Positions 10,149-22,199 are shown, numbered from the stretch's first letter. The stretch is DNA of 64,000 nt from Tipula vernalis (GCA_958295665.1 OY282559.1:250476764-250540763); one strand, 5' to 3'. Notes: generated from the sequence alone by a model not told the origin. Program-made: numbers and translations.

Positions 10149-11704
10149 ATGGACAATGATAATAAACCAAACTTAAGTCAGTATTTTGCCAATGATCCTC
10201 CTAGTTTTTTCGATGAACTCTACGATAAATCGAACGGTGAGTATGCAATATTGTTTTTTGCCCAATTATCGCACTAAAATTATTTTGTAGTTTCAGCCGG
10301 AATGCTGAGCATTCCCAGTGACCGCAGTTTGCTGGAAAAACACCAGAATCCAACAAATTTCTTAAGTGATTTTGAAACACCAATCCAACAACCAGGGATT
10401 ACAGTTTCGGATGATGTGAAAGATATGTGGAAACCGCCTTATATAGAACCTGGTGTTCCACCGCTTCTCACAATGCCTGGCGTTATGTCAATGAATGATC
10501 TGTCCGATCCAGTTCGTGAAGCTGTGTCTGAACTGCTTGGCGAAGAGGAAGCGACACATCGAAAGTTATTGTCTCCCGATGATGTAACTCAAGATGAGCG
10601 CGGTTTAAGACAACTCATTGAGGCCGGCTGTTATAGATCTGCGATAAATTTAACAAGTAGACTACTTACTATGTATGGCCAAGGTCATGGAAGAACTGGT
10701 CAACCTGCTAAACATACACCACATTCCTTACAATTATGGTTCACCAGATTTGCACTTCTTGTAAAACTTGGTCATTTTGATTTGTGTCAAGCCGAAACAG
10801 AGGCATTTGGATTATTAAATCGTCCCGATATTTATTATGAATTCTATCCCGAAATGTATTCTGGCCGCAAAGGATCTATGGCATCATTTTCATTTCGGTT
10901 ATTACTAGCCGAACTGCCGTTGTACATGGGCTCGTTCAAATTGGCTATGGATCGTTTAACAGATTTATCCGAGACTTGTTTAAAAATTAAAATTTACTTT
11001 AAAAATTCTACTTCGGTCAAAGATAGCGAGAACGGCATGCTGTTTTGGCAGAAGCGGGAAAATCGCGTGCTACATTCGTTGATTAACTGTGCTCTATCGA
11101 TGAAGGATTTTAGTTTAGCTGATATTATTATGACTAAAATATTGAAACAAGATCAGTTGGGGAATGATGAACGTCGGGCTTTATATTCGACATGGGGCCG
11201 AATTTATTTGCAGTGCGGTGATATATTTGGGGCAGAAAAGAAATTTCACGAATCGCATAAGCTTAATGAGTAAGAATTTGATTTGCTTCGAAGGTTCTTT
11301 ACTAACGGTTTATTATTTTTAGGACACAAGCGCAGGATCAACGGGAGTTTATCGACAAAGGCCTGGTAGCTATAGCGCAGAATGACTTTCAAGCAGCATT
11401 CATGAATTTCCAGAAGGCATTTGTATTGGATCAGACTAATGTGATGCTGTACAATAACATGGGCGTGTGTCTGCTCTATTCCGGTAAATTAAAGGAGGCG
11501 ATATCTTTATATGAAACTGCGATAGCCACCATTCCACACAAGGCGCTAAACGAAAGTCTACTGCTTAACTTATCGACGCTGTATGAATTGGAATCGAATA
11601 ATTTCCGCAACAAAAAGTTAGAACTGTTGCGCCAGATCAACAAATACAAAGCCGATTTGAATATTAGTCTCGAAATCTGTTTGAAATTGCAAACTGTAAA
11701 GTAA
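10149..11704 (+). CDS. TRAPPC12: TRAPP complex subunit 12 (TPR protein 15 family)
   Basis: The product belongs to the TRAPPC12 family, a tetratricopeptide subunit of the metazoan TRAPP complex that tethers vesicles in ER-to-Golgi traffic. Exons are 10149-10236, 10297-11269 and 11323-11704, giving 480 residues. All junctions are GT-AG; the introns are about 60 and 53 bp. The start is the ATG of MDNDNKPNLSQYF, in frame with exon 2 across a phase 1 junction. Exon 1 and early exon 2 encode a disordered N-terminus with motifs such as WKPPYIEPGVPP. The middle (around LIEAGCYRSAINLTSRLL) and the C-terminus (around NNMGVCLLYSGKLKEAISLY) are TPR helices. It is much shorter than the vertebrate protein, mainly at the N-terminus. 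A second acceptor AG at 10289-10290 would add two residues. The 3' end faces the aconitase gene. Confidence 0.93.
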
Positions 11705-11895
11705 ATATCATCCAATACACATTTTTAGATTAGTAATTATTATACATTTTATTTATCAATATAAAAAAATATTTTGGAAAAATGGAAATGATAACCTTTC
11801 TAGTAATTTGTTTTCTGTCTATAAAATTATCTTATCTTTTCACCACGTATACCCTAACCAACTTAACATAACTTTGAAGCATTCAAGCCCTAATC
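11705..11895. promoter_or_regulatory. Shared 3' region of two convergent genes
   Basis: Only 191 bp separate the TRAPPC12 and aconitase stop codons. On the minus strand an AATAAA lies at 11748-11753, so the aconitase mRNA probably ends within about 40 bp of the TRAPPC12 stop. On the plus strand the best signal is a weaker AATATA at about 11758. If both are used, the two 3' UTRs overlap as antisense. Confidence 0.5.
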
Positions 11896-14595
11896 TTATT
11901 CTAACATTTTGCGAATCATGTAATTTAATATGCCACCATTGCGATAGTAAGTTAAATCGACTTCGGTGTCGAAACGTGAAATTACGTCAAATGAAAGGTT
12001 AGTATTCGTCTTAACTGTTAATTTCTCGCCTGGCTTGCAATTCTCCGGAATATTAATGTTGTATAATTCTTTGCCAGTAAGTCCTAATGTCTCAGCATTT
12101 TGATTTGGTAGAAATTGTAGTGGAACAATTCCCATTCCGATGAGATTTGATCGATGAATACGTTCAAATGATTCAGCAATAACTGCACGAACTCCAAGTA
12201 AAAATGGTCCTTTGGCTGCCCAGTCACGACTAGAACCACTGCCATATTCTTTGCCTGCAATGATTATGACCGGAATATTTTCAGACTTGTAGCGTTCGGC
12301 ACAATCGAATATGTCCATTTCATCGCCAGATGGTACGTGTATGGTTTTTGGTCCAGGCGAACTCATAAATTTATTTACAATACGAATGTTGGCGAATGTT
12401 CCACGCGCCATCACAGCATCATTACCACGCCGAGATCCATACGAATTAAACTCACGTGGTGTTAGACCATTTTGCGACAAGAATCTTGCTGCTGGACTAT
12501 TACGTGCAATCGAGCCTGCCGGTGAAATGTGGTCGGTTGTTACCGAATCGCCCAAAAATAAGAGAACGTTAGCCTTTTCTACTGATGTCAACTTCGGCAG
12601 ATCACGGGTCATACTTTCGAAAAATGGAGGACTTTTGATGTACGTTGACTTTTCATCCCAGGGATACAATAAACCAGATGGTGCCTCAAGTACTTGCCAC
12701 GAATTTGACCCAAGCTCAATTTTGGCGTAAACCTCTTTAAACATAGCTGGAATCACGTATTTTTGTTCGCACTCTTGAATTTCCTGACGTGAAGGCCAGA
12801 TGTCTCGCAAGAAAACGGGGTCGTTACTTTCAGTGTATCCAAGTGGTTCTTTCTCAAAATCGATATCGACATTACCGGCAATAGCGTATGCAATAACGAG
12901 TAGTGGTGACGCCAAATAGTTAGCACGAGTATTTGGATGGATTCGGCCTTCAAAATTACGATTTCCTGACAGAACACTAGCGCACACAAGATTATTTTTC
13001 TCGATTGCGTTGGCCACATTATCATCGAGTGGACCTGAATTACCGATACATGTCATGCATCCGTACCCTACCGTGTAGAATCCAAGTTTCTCGAGATATG
13101 GGATCACTCCAGATTCGTTTAAGTAATATGTGACAACTCCGGATCCTGGTGAAAGTGATGTTTTAATGTACGGTGCCACCTTCAATCCTTTTGAAACAGC
13201 TTTTTGTGCAAGGAGACCAGCACCCAACATCACTGATGGATTACTTGTATTTGTACACGAAGTGATGGCAGCTATAACTACCGATCCATGTTTTAATTTA
13301 TATTTTTTTCCATCGCTCCATGAAAAATCGGCTGCATTATTAAGTTCATTTTCCTTGAGTTCATAGCCCTTGAATCCCAATTTGCTTTTGAGACATGAAC
13401 GGAAATCGATTTGCATATCGCTCACTGAAACACGATCATGGGGACGTTTTGGTCCCGAAACTGATGTTACCACAGTTGATAAGTCCAAAGTGACTACTTG
13501 CGTGAAATATGGATCTTGAGATACATCAGAATAATTGCGTAATTGGTTTGTCACTTCTAGATATCTCTGAATAATTGAGATTATGTTTTCAGATCGATTT
13601 GTTTGCCTCAAGTAGTCGATTGAATTTTTATCGACCGGGAAGTAGCCAACTGTTGCTCCATATTCGGGGCACATGTTAGATATAGTCGCACGATCTGCGA
13701 TGCTCAATTCGGCGACACCTGGGCCAAAGAACTCAACAAATTTCCCGACGACTCCCAATTGGCGAAGGTTTTTCGTGATGGTTAAAACTAAATCGGTTGA
13801 TGTTACCAGCGAGTTTAATTTGCCAACCAATTTATATCCAATAACCTCGGGTAGCAACATCGATATCGATTGTCCCAACATAACGGCTTCAGCTTCAATA
13901 CCACCAACACCCCATCCAAGAACGCCAAGTCCGTTAATCATGGTTGTATGTGAATCAGTACCCACAACACTGTCTGGATATAAAATTTTATTCCCTTCCG
14001 TGTCATTGGAGAACACAACCCTTGCTAAATATTCCAAATTAACTTGATGTACAATACCCGATCCAGGCGGTACGATTAACATGTTATTAAAGGCCTTGGC
14101 ACCCCATTTTAAAAAACGAAAACGTTCTTTGTTGCGTTCAAACTCAAGGTCTTGATTTTTATTTAGTGCACTTTGCTCACCGCTATAATCAACTTGAACC
14201 GAATGATCGATAACCAAATCAGAAGGGCAAATTGGATTAATTTTATTTGGGTCACCACCCATCCGTTTAACGGCATCTCGCATAGCAGCAAAATCAACAA
14301 CGGCTGGTACACCGGTAAAATCCTGAAGGATTACACGTGCAGGCTTGAAGGAGATCTCCACATCGTCGGGTTTAAAATCTTCACCTTTAATTTCATTCCA
14401 ATTTAAGATATTTTTCACATCTTCTTCTGTTACATGAAAATTATCACAATTACGTATTGCCGATTCGAGTAGTACACGAATAGAAAATGGTAGCTTATTA
14501 TATTTCAAATCAATTTCTTTGATATCGAAGTACTCATATTTTTCACCTTCGATGTCTACACTTTTTTTTAAATTACTAAATGGATTTGCAGACAT
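11896..14595 (-). CDS. IRP1: Cytosolic aconitase / iron regulatory protein 1
   Basis: An uninterrupted 899-codon gene for the ACO1/IRP1 family. With a 4Fe-4S cluster these proteins interconvert citrate and isocitrate in the cytosol; without it many bind iron-responsive elements in mRNA. The three cluster cysteines are C447 (in [12 protein letters not shown]) and C513/C516 (in [11 protein letters not shown]), spaced exactly as human C437/C503/C506 with a constant +10 offset. Substrate-site arginines R546 and R551 (SGNRNFEGR) and the SSR motif (R790, in [10 protein letters not shown]) are present. The DHS-type motif [10 protein letters not shown] is at about 686-695 and the YGSRRGND loop at 719-726. 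Length is close to the usual 889-900. The start ATG follows an A-rich leader. No intron is seen. An unusual N709 replaces an arginine expected in this family (see findings). I cannot tell from the sequence whether this is the IRE-binding or the aconitase-only paralogue. Confidence 0.95.
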   Translation of the reverse strand: MSANPFSNLKKSVDIEGEKYEYFDIKEIDLKYNKLPFSIRVLLESAIRNCDNFHVTEEDVKNILNWNEIKGEDFKPDDVEISFKPARVILQDFTGVPAVVDFAAMRDAVKRMGGDPNKINPICPSDLVIDHSVQVDYSGEQSALNKNQDLEFERNKERFRFLKWGAKAFNNMLIVPPGSGIVHQVNLEYLARVVFSNDTEGNKILYPDSVVGTDSHTTMINGLGVLGWGVGGIEAEAVMLGQSISMLLPEVIGYKLVGKLNSLVTSTDLVLTITKNLRQLGVVGKFVEFFGPGVAELSIADRATISNMCPEYGATVGYFPVDKNSIDYLRQTNRSENIISIIQRYLEVTNQLRNYSDVSQDPYFTQVVTLDLSTVVTSVSGPKRPHDRVSVSDMQIDFRSCLKSKLGFKGYELKENELNNAADFSWSDGKKYKLKHGSVVIAAITSCTNTSNPSVMLGAGLLAQKAVSKGLKVAPYIKTSLSPGSGVVTYYLNESGVIPYLEKLGFYTVGYGCMTCIGNSGPLDDNVANAIEKNNLVCASVLSGNRNFEGRIHPNTRANYLASPLLVIAYAIAGNVDIDFEKEPLGYTESNDPVFLRDIWPSRQEIQECEQKYVIPAMFKEVYAKIELGSNSWQVLEAPSGLLYPWDEKSTYIKSPPFFESMTRDLPKLTSVEKANVLLFLGDSVTTDHISPAGSIARNSPAARFLSQNGLTPREFNSYGSRRGNDAVMARGTFANIRIVNKFMSSPGPKTIHVPSGDEMDIFDCAERYKSENIPVIIIAGKEYGSGSSRDWAAKGPFLLGVRAVIAESFERIHRSNLIGMGIVPLQFLPNQNAETLGLTGKELYNINIPENCKPGEKLTVKTNTNLSFDVISRFDTEVDLTYYRNGGILNYMIRKMLE

Positions 14596-15379
14596 GTTTA
14601 AAAAAAAATAGAAACTTTATTAATTTACGAAAACACAACAGCACAGCACTGAATTTCTTTCACAAGTGAATTGTACTTGGGGGGAAAGAAAGTTTTTGAT
14701 TGTGTTGACATGACAATCAAAAAGTTCAAGTAAAATCAGACGATACATGAACACGTCAAAATAATAAAGGCCATATTAGACGACGTCAACATTTGTACTG
14801 CTTATTATGTAATTTTTCATACGTAATAAATATTTATTCAAATTTAACTTTGATAGTGTTTTTGTTATTTATTTACAAAATATATTATTTTCGTTTCTAC
14901 TTATCATTTTTTATAAGTAGATGATGAATTAAAATTATCTTCTGTATTTAAAAGAAACTTTGTTTATTTTGCAATAAGTGCGTCTAGTTGTGTACTCTTG
15001 TGAAGATAGATTTTTTGGGCCAATTTTTTTTTACGTATTTTCTTCAATCCTACCTTGTTAAGTCAAAGTGTCATGGTTCAATGATGTCTGTTGGTTTTCC
15101 AGAAAATAAAACGTTTACATGTTTAGCGCATAGATGTACTGCTTAACTTAAACAATTCTAATTTATTCATACTTTTGTCCCCGACAGACACAAACTATCT
15201 AATCGCAAATTTGAGATTACGTAGTTATTTTTTCCAGTATGTCACAATACGATTTTAAAGCTTTCAGGATTACAGAACTTCATAACTTGATTACTGTAAT
15301 CTAGTTGTACAAACTCGATAAGCATGAGATACAATATAATATAGGGACAAAGTGTAAGTGAGATAGAATTATTTTGCTA
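14596..15379. promoter_or_regulatory. Aconitase 5' flank, otherwise unassigned
   Basis: The first hundred bases upstream of the aconitase ATG presumably hold its leader and promoter, but no TATA box or initiator stands out. The remainder to 15379 is AT-rich without a gene or recognised repeat. Confidence 0.35.
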
Positions 15380-15448
15380 TGATGTCATTTTTAAAATGAA
15401 ATTGAAGCCTGTCTCATGAAATTAAAAATGTGAGATCTCACGACAGTC

Positions 15449-16284
15449 CTAGGGCCAAATCGATAGACGCAACTACAACTTTTAGTTGTCGTTACAGTTT
15501 TTTCGGAATTGAATTCCGAAACTGGTATTTTTAAACGACATTAAAACAGCGAATTTAGTTAGGATTTTAATGGAATTTTTAAACGTAAATAAAACTATAG
15601 TTTTTCGAACATGAGCTGCTAATATGAAAAAATTAATTTTCCTTTGTCCCATAGAACGTACAAGCAAATTTATTTTGTAATGGAAACAAAACAATAGTTT
15701 TTTTAGATGTGAGATTAGCTGTCAAGAGAAATTTTGTTTATATTATTAGTAAAGAATATTTAAAATGGAAACTATGAACTTTTGTGGCTACGTAGTCGTA
15801 AAAAATATAAATAATTTTGTAATTTTTATTCATGAATAGCAAATTACAAATCTGGAGTCTCGTTTGTTGTTATTATTATTACATATCACAATTGACATTT
15901 TTAATTTTACTGGAAGAGAGGTGGGGTAAATTTATCAAAATATCTCAATTTCTCAAAATTGATTTACATAAAAAAAACATCAATAATATTTTCCCACAGG
16001 TACGCACAAAATTGCTGTAAATAATTATTTATTGATTTGATTTACAGCAATTTTTTTTGTACCATAGAATTCCACATAATAAACAGCAACAACAAACAAT
16101 TTATGTTCCGAAAAAAATTCGGTATTATACGTCAGTTGTAAGAACTGTTTTAGTCACCGATATCCATGACTACAATCGTAACTAGAAATTAAAATCGACA
16201 CTTTAATGTGGTTCAAAAATACAAAAAAACAGACACTATAGTCGTAGTTGCGAATTAATTTGCGTTTATCGATTTGGGCCCTAG
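15449..16284. mobile_element. MITE with CTAGGGCC ends, full copy
   Basis: Inverted ends read CTAGGGCCAAATCGATAGAC at the left and the complement of CTAGGGCCCAAATCGATAAA at the right, continuing into ACGCAA...AACTAC on both sides. The 836 bp interior is non-coding and its middle is shared, inverted, with 5486-5950. Ends beginning GGGCC are common in PIF/Harbinger MITEs, but no clean TWA duplication is seen here. Confidence 0.75.
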
Positions 16285-16580
16285 TGTTTCCTCGGCCAAA
16301 CACGTGATAAAACTATCATCATACTACACGTCAATTACTTATGACCCTAACTTCATTCCGTTAAATTTTATATCAAACGTGAGGAAACGACCAAAATGAC
16401 AAAATAAAAACAAAATTTAAAATTAAACGTCAGACAATTTAATTTATTCTGATTTTTTTTATTAAACTATTAAATATTTCCAGTATATATTATGGAAATT
16501 GAAATTATTTAAAATTATTAATTAAATTTTTTTGCATAAAATGAAAAACAATATTTTTTGACAGTTAAACCAAAACGATT

Positions 16581-17638
16581 CTAGGCCCTTTCCGAAAGTT
16601 ATACTTATTTATTTAGAGATTTAGACATACTTATTTTTTATTTTTACTATTTTGTAACTATAAAATAATTTTTAATTAAATTTTTTATAAAACTTAATTA
16701 CTACATAATATCACAATATGTATATAGTATGTATGCAATGAAATTAACAGAATTTTGGTTTTCGTTTAAGATTTTTTTTTTTTTGTAAGAACATACTTAT
16801 TTGAAGTTACCTCGTCAACATGGTGGTTTGGCGACTATTGTAGGGGGGGGCAAAGTTGAGTAGATTAATCTACCAGGTCCGTAACCTTCCAGTAGGGTGC
16901 GCATCACGTGAGCTGTTCTGGTCTTGTCATTAGGCAGCTGCGTGATGGGTACAATTGTGTAAGGGGTAACCTGTTTACAATTCGCAAGTGTACGTACTGC
17001 CTCCTCGTGGCAACCACTGGTAACTAAGGCCACTTGGCACATTTTTGGCCATTTGGCACAGGCTAAAGTACGGCGCTAAAGGAGAAAACCTTTACAAAAA
17101 ACCCTAATCTAAGGTGGAACAGCATATGCCGAAAGATGAATGGCTGATAGGTTAATCAGCCCAAAATATGCGGACTCTGGATACCAGGCACCCTCCAGTT
17201 TTATTTAGCCTTCCTGTAGTAAAGCTGGGTGACCTACAGGTGATTTGCAATTCCGAGCAACTCGTAAGAGTAAAATCAAACGGAATACGGGGCAGGAGTA
17301 GGAATATACGAGAGTGGGACAACCCTCTCGAGGTCCTTGAGCTCCAATGCTACCGTCTTTCTAGCGGAACTACATGCTGTAGTAAACATCTAGGAGGGAG
17401 AGCAATAAGCCCAGATAGTATGTATCACGTACCGGGAGGCAGTATCATCAGGTTCATTAAGAACCTGAATATTGACTCGGCGGATAATTAAGCAGAGGCC
17501 AGCACAATAGATCTTTTAGGTCGCAGTGCGAAGTGGCCCCCCAATAATAATAATAATAATAATAATAATACCTCGTCAACATACTTATTTAAATAAGTAG
17601 GTCTAAATAAATAAGTATAACTTTCGGAAAGGGCCTAG
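16581..17638. mobile_element. Foldback MITE with CTAGGCCC ends, split by a retroposon
   Basis: The left end CTAGGCCCTTTCCGAAAGTT is repeated as its exact complement ending at 17638, and both continue into ATACTTATTTATTTAGA. Removing the retroposon at 16822-17582 leaves a foldback of about 300 bp, so this MITE was in place before the retroposon arrived. Confidence 0.85.
16822..17569 (+). mobile_element. (AAT)n-tailed retroposon, copy 1
   Basis: A 748 bp element ending in nine or so AAT units, with a 13 bp target duplication ACCTCGTCAACAT at 16809-16821 and 17570-17582. That combination is the mark of target-primed reverse transcription. Around 17300-17390 the plus strand reads GAGVGIYESGTTLS and ATVFLAELHAVVN, resembling the start of a non-LTR RNase H domain, so it is probably derived from the 3' part of a LINE rather than from a tRNA. 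Stops and frame changes make it non-coding. The 107- and 75-codon open frames over it are not conserved in the other copies. Related copies are at 24139-25206 (minus) and 53221-53790. Confidence 0.85.
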
Positions 17639-18144
17639 GATTTAGATCTCTAGGTGGTCGGTTTCCAAAGTTATAGATGCGTAGAGATTTCCTTCACAAT
17701 ACATTCACGTAAAAAACTAAAACAATAAAAGTCATAGAATACTACTTTCAAAATTTCATTTTGCATATAAAATGAATGAATGAAAATGGTTTTGTTTGAA
17801 CATATGTATGTATATTGAAAGACAGCATTGTTGAGATGTCCGTAATGCGATTACATCCTGTAATGGCTTATCCTTTTTTTTTGTGATGTTATCGATGTTT
17901 GTATAAAGTGTAAGCGTAAACATCGATAAAATCAGGAAAAAGTTTTAAGAAATGTGAAAAATTGACAATACACAAAAAGTAGAATTAGGACGTATCCGAA
18001 CCTTGTTATAATTATTTCAGCTGTAATAATTATGACATTATTTTGTTTATAAGCAAGCAAATTATCACGGCCACTAGGTGTTGTAAATTTGACTCTTCTG
18101 TAATCATTTTCATAAACAAAGGCGCGCAATAACAATAATTAAGC
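17639..18144. other. No feature recognised
   Basis: AT-rich single-copy-looking sequence; I see no terminal repeats or coding signal. Confidence 0.4.
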
Positions 18145-18485
18145 CGTATTACCACAGAAGAAAGATTAACCAGAATAGACATTGCGTGGACCAAATTTTT
18201 TTTCACCTTACCTTCTTTTTTGGACATTAAAGTATAATTATTTTTGAATATTATAGTAGTTAATACAAATTATGCTGTCAAAACAAAACTTGTTCAATAA
18301 TTTCACTAACTACACTGTTAAGGATTCTCAATTTTTATTATTTAAAATCAAAACCGGTAAACCAATGAATACAACCCAACTTTATTTTACCTTCGGCAAA
18401 TCAAGGTCAAAAAAATGAGTCCAAATTTTTCCTTACCAAAACAGCGTTATGTCTCTTCTGGTTGTATTCTGTGGTATTACGTTAA
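18145..18485. mobile_element. Foldback MITE with CGTATTACCACAGAA ends
   Basis: The left end (CGTATTACCACAGAA, then AACCAGAATAGACAT) is matched by the complement of 18420-18485 (CGTAATACCACAGAATAC, then AACCAGAAGAGACAT). The arms are about 70 bp and imperfect; the interior is AT-rich. Confidence 0.65.
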
Positions 18486-18749
18486 TTTATTATTATTTCT
18501 AAAAAAAATAATACAAATAAAACTTATTACAAAATATGGAAGAGAAAATAATTTCACTCCTGTCAAAATTATTACAAAAAAAAAATGTATCACAAACTTC
18601 GGACACGTCCCTAGGAGAAAAAAAAGTGCTAACACTGTCGTGAGATCACACATTTTTAATTTCATGAAACAAGCTTGAAATCTCTATTTGAGATCCTCGC
18701 AGATCATATTGTGTTATATTAAAAATCACCTACACCAAAAATTTATCAA

Positions 18750-19045
18750 ATACAAAATAAAAATTTTGTAAAAAATTTTTTTTTTGGTAAAAAAATCTTC
18801 TCGTGACAGGTGCGACATCATCTTACAAAAATTCTAGTAGATTCCAACTACAAATTAGAAAAATTCCGTTCGAAACTTGTAGCCATTTTTTTGAATCAAG
18901 TCAAGAAACGTCAAAATTTAGGTATATGCTTTCTTGGCAACAAATGATTGTATGACGTATGGCAAGTCGTTACAATTTCGTGTATCCACTAGCAACTGTT
19001 CAAATTTTAATGGTATAACTCGATGTTAATGGCAGGTGAAAATAG
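18750..19045 (+). repeat. Dispersed repeat R4, copy 2
   Basis: Matches 2190-2450 and ends at the same word, GGTGTAAA. Directly after it begins the area leading into a Gypsy pol relic; the two are probably unrelated neighbours. Bases 19046-19330 show only scattered, unreadable coding remnants. Confidence 0.65.
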
Positions 19046-19329
19046 GTGTAAACGTCGAAGCATTGACCCTCTAATTTCACTATTTGCAATCGGAGCGTTA
19101 ACTAAAACAGATTGCCCATCTTTAACCATGGTTGGCCTAGTTAAAATCCGTGGTCCAGTCCACCATCAGGTTAAAAAAAGAATGGTGGGTCGAGACCATG
19201 TGGGGACTACAGAACATTGAATGATGTTACGATACCTGATCAGTACCCAGTACGACACTTGCAGGACTTTACATTTCAACTCGCTGGTTGTATCGTGTTC
19301 ACGACATGATGATGATTGGTTGGTTAGGG

Positions 19330-21655
19330 CATATCACCAACTACACATCCCACAAATAGCCATTACTACACCTATTCGGGTTATTCGAGTTTTGTAGAGT
19401 GACCTTCGAATTGAGAAATGCGGCACAATCTTTTCAAAGGTTGATACATTCGGTTTTGCACGGATTGTAGTTTGTTTTCGTCTATTTGGACGATGTATTG
19501 AACATTTGAGAATTGTTTTTAAGAGATTTCCGAAACAGGTTTGGTGATTAACACAAATAAATGCGGTTTTGCAAAGCCAGATATTAATTTTCTCGAGCAA
19601 TCAGTAACCGCGCCAGGGATTTTACCATCGGCTAATAGGTGAAGATCATTACGGCATATGAGAGACATCAGACCGTTCAACAATTAAAGCGTTTACTCGA
19701 TATGTTTAGTTTTTATATGCGATTTAAAGCTGCTGCTAAGGACCAGGGCTTGTTGCAGATATAAATTGTCGCTTTTGAGGTGTAAGTCAAAATTATGCAA
19801 GACATCCAGCGCTAGTTCACCCAGTAGTGAAACCGCTGAATTATCAATTATTTTCGATGAGTCTGGCAAAGCAGTAGGTGCAGTGGTGTAGCATTACGAA
19901 GATGGTACTAAGTCTTGGCAGCCATTATTTCTTTTTCGTTGCATCTGAACGAGACTCAAAGAGGTACAGCACATAGGTACGACAAGGAATTGTTGGCTGC
20001 GCTTACTCCGGCATTAAGCATTTTAGATATTTATTGGAGGGGCGTCTATTCACATTGTTTAAAGACCACAAGCCATTAGTATATGTGTTCAAATAGAACC
20101 TTGCAAAAGCATCTTCTCGACAGGGATCTGTTAAGGATACTGAGGTCGTGAATGTTCTATCGCCCTTCGATCAAATATCCGTGGCTGAAAGTATAGACTA
20201 TTTAGCTATTGCGGAAGGTCAAACTGAAGACGAGGAATTATTGGTACTTTTACAGAACAACACAACTTCGCTAGTTTTACAACAGTATCCATTAGCATTC
20301 AATTCTAGTAAGTTTCTCTATTGTGATAGGTCAACCGGAAGGGCCGGACCATTTATTCTACGAAAATTCACAAAGAAGGTCGTTGAAGCATTTCATATTC
20401 TGGCAGGCACACCCTGGAGTTTAGGCCTCGGTTAAGTTGCTAGCGGAAAAATGGTGTGGCCCAAAATGAACGAAGATAGTTGGAAAATGACACAAACCTA
20501 GTGTTCAGTCGGGCAAAAGTGATACAAATTATCATGATATTTTTTATCACATTTTGCCATAACACGCACTCATTTATCAAAGAAAAATACCAAGATTTTT
20601 TTGGTTTTAGCTGTCATATTTGAAAATAAAATATTTAGCTTTTGATTTTGGTGTGATAATTTTAATATTATTCAGGAAGGGTATATTGTTTATTATTTTA
20701 TAAAAAATCGCGATAAATTGATTTTGATGTTACCCAAATAAAGATGCTCTAGAGAAGTTTGACGTGTAAAATCACTTTTTTCATTTTGGTTGTTTTGTCG
20801 GGCATGACATAAAATACAACGAAGTGAAGTTAGGGTAATAAAAAATATCATGATATTTTTTATCACTTTTGCCCGGCTGAACACGACCAAAATTGTATTT
20901 GATGTCAGAAGTCTAAAGTAACCAGGCATACCAAGTCGCCGGTAGGATATTTTGAGGCAAGTATAAGACGTTTATAGAGTTACATCTCGATATCGTCAGT
21001 CCGCTACCGGTGCCAGAAAATCAGAGCACTTGCAGTATATTAGGGGTGGATAGCTCGCTTCGGAGTACCTTCATACATTGTGACCGACCAAGGATCACAG
21101 TTTGTATACCAATTGTTAACAGTATTGTCCGTATTGTTACGATTCGAGCGTAGCAGAACCACTGGGTATAATCCTAGGTGCAACGGCATGTTGGAACGAT
21201 GTCATCGAATGCTTAAAGCAGCCATTGTTTTCCATAATCGGCCGGATTGGACTTTGATATTGCCATCCATTTTGTTAGGTTTGAGAACGGTGTTTCGTAA
21301 GTAGTTAAAGGCTTCATTCGCAGAATTAGTTTATGGCAACCCTTTGCATGTACCAGGCCAATTTCTTGAAGCAAGAAGTAGCTCACCAGATAGATTTCGT
21401 AAAGGTGTTAAAAACCATTTTTAGGAGCTTCGACTAGAACCAGCCAAACGTCATTGTACAGATCGAGTTTTCATTAGCCCTGGCTTACAGACTGGCACGC
21501 ATGTGTTCACAAGGACTAAGGCTCTACGAAGAGCATTACAACCTCCGTATATCGGCCCGTATAAAATAATTCACCGTCATGAAAATTTTTTCGGCATAAA
21601 TTGGAATGGTAAGAGTACAAGAGTTTCACTGGATCGAGTTAAGTCTTGTTAATCT
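19330..21655 (+). pseudogene. Gypsy-type pol relic: reverse transcriptase, RNase H, integrase
   Basis: Frame-hopping translation recovers a Ty3/Gypsy polymerase. The reverse transcriptase core reads FELRNAAQSFQRLIHSVLHG then VFVYLDDVLN, with the YLDD active site at 19483-19494. RNase H follows as RYDKELLAALTPALSIL near 19980-20030. The integrase core shows HLDIVSPLP near 20975, VTDQGSQFVYQ near 21080 and the acidic E in GMLERCHRMLKAA near 21190, the D-D-E order expected. A C-terminal piece reads YIGPYKIIHRHENFF. Many stops and frameshifts, plus the MITE at 20501-20884, kill it. LTRs were not found. It is distinct from the gag/protease relic at 4-7 kb as far as I can tell. Confidence 0.85.
20501..20884. 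mobile_element. MITE with GTGTTCAGYCGGGCAAAAG ends
   Basis: 384 bp with long inverted ends: GTGTTCAGTCGGGCAAAAGT followed by GATA and ATCATGATATTTTTTATCAC, mirrored at 20840-20884. It interrupts the Gypsy pol relic between RNase H and integrase, and pol reading resumes after it. Confidence 0.8.
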
Positions 21656-21800
21656 GAAGAACAGAAATAGATAATCGATTGGTCAAACCGATTCCTAATG
21701 AGACAATAGCGTCTAATTTGAGCAACGGGAACGTCACGCCTAAACAAGTAGTACCGAAGAAACTTAGGTTTAGCGTCGACCCTTCGGTTGTAATTAGAAA

Positions 21801-21865
21801 GTATAAATTTAAATGGAGGTATATTACTGTAGAGTATAAATTTAAATGGAAGTATATTACTATAT
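21801..21865 (+). repeat. 33 bp unit in two tandem copies
   Basis: GTATAAATTTAAATGGA followed by GTATATTACT occurs at 21801 and again at 21834 with two or three changes. It lies downstream of the integrase relic, in what may be the former 3' non-coding part of that element. Bases 21866-22199 hold nothing further. Confidence 0.7.
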
Positions 21866-22199
21866 TTGTGCTACGAAGTATCCAAAAGGTAATCAGCAAT
21901 TGTGTACCCAATTTTGGTGCCCCCACAGATAAATTGAGATTGGTCAAATATTGTAGCGTCACCGACGACGGACATCAATAGACCCAACCACCAAACATAA
22001 ACAAAAGATATTTTTTAAATGCTAAATTTATTAATTTTACATTTACTTAAAGTGTAATTTTGATGATTGGTGGTGAGGCTGAAGTGTATGCAGGAGGATA
22101 AACAACCTTTAAAACAATATTATTACTAAACCTCAACATGAGTCTCGGCTATTTTTGGATTCACAACAACGACCTCGAACACGATATAAGTCAACGATT

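Noticed and set aside
12311..12730. 139-codon plus-strand open frame
   Set aside because: Antisense shadow of the aconitase gene, as are the frames at 13130, 13673 and 14173.
14596..14680. CAGTGC loop motif in the aconitase leader as an iron-responsive element
   Set aside because: On the minus strand the five bases before (AAATT) and after (TGTGC) the loop do not pair, so there is no IRE stem.
17168..17491. 107-codon frame in retroposon copy 1 as a gene
   Set aside because: Not conserved in copies 2 and 3; frame conflicts with the RNase H-like reading.
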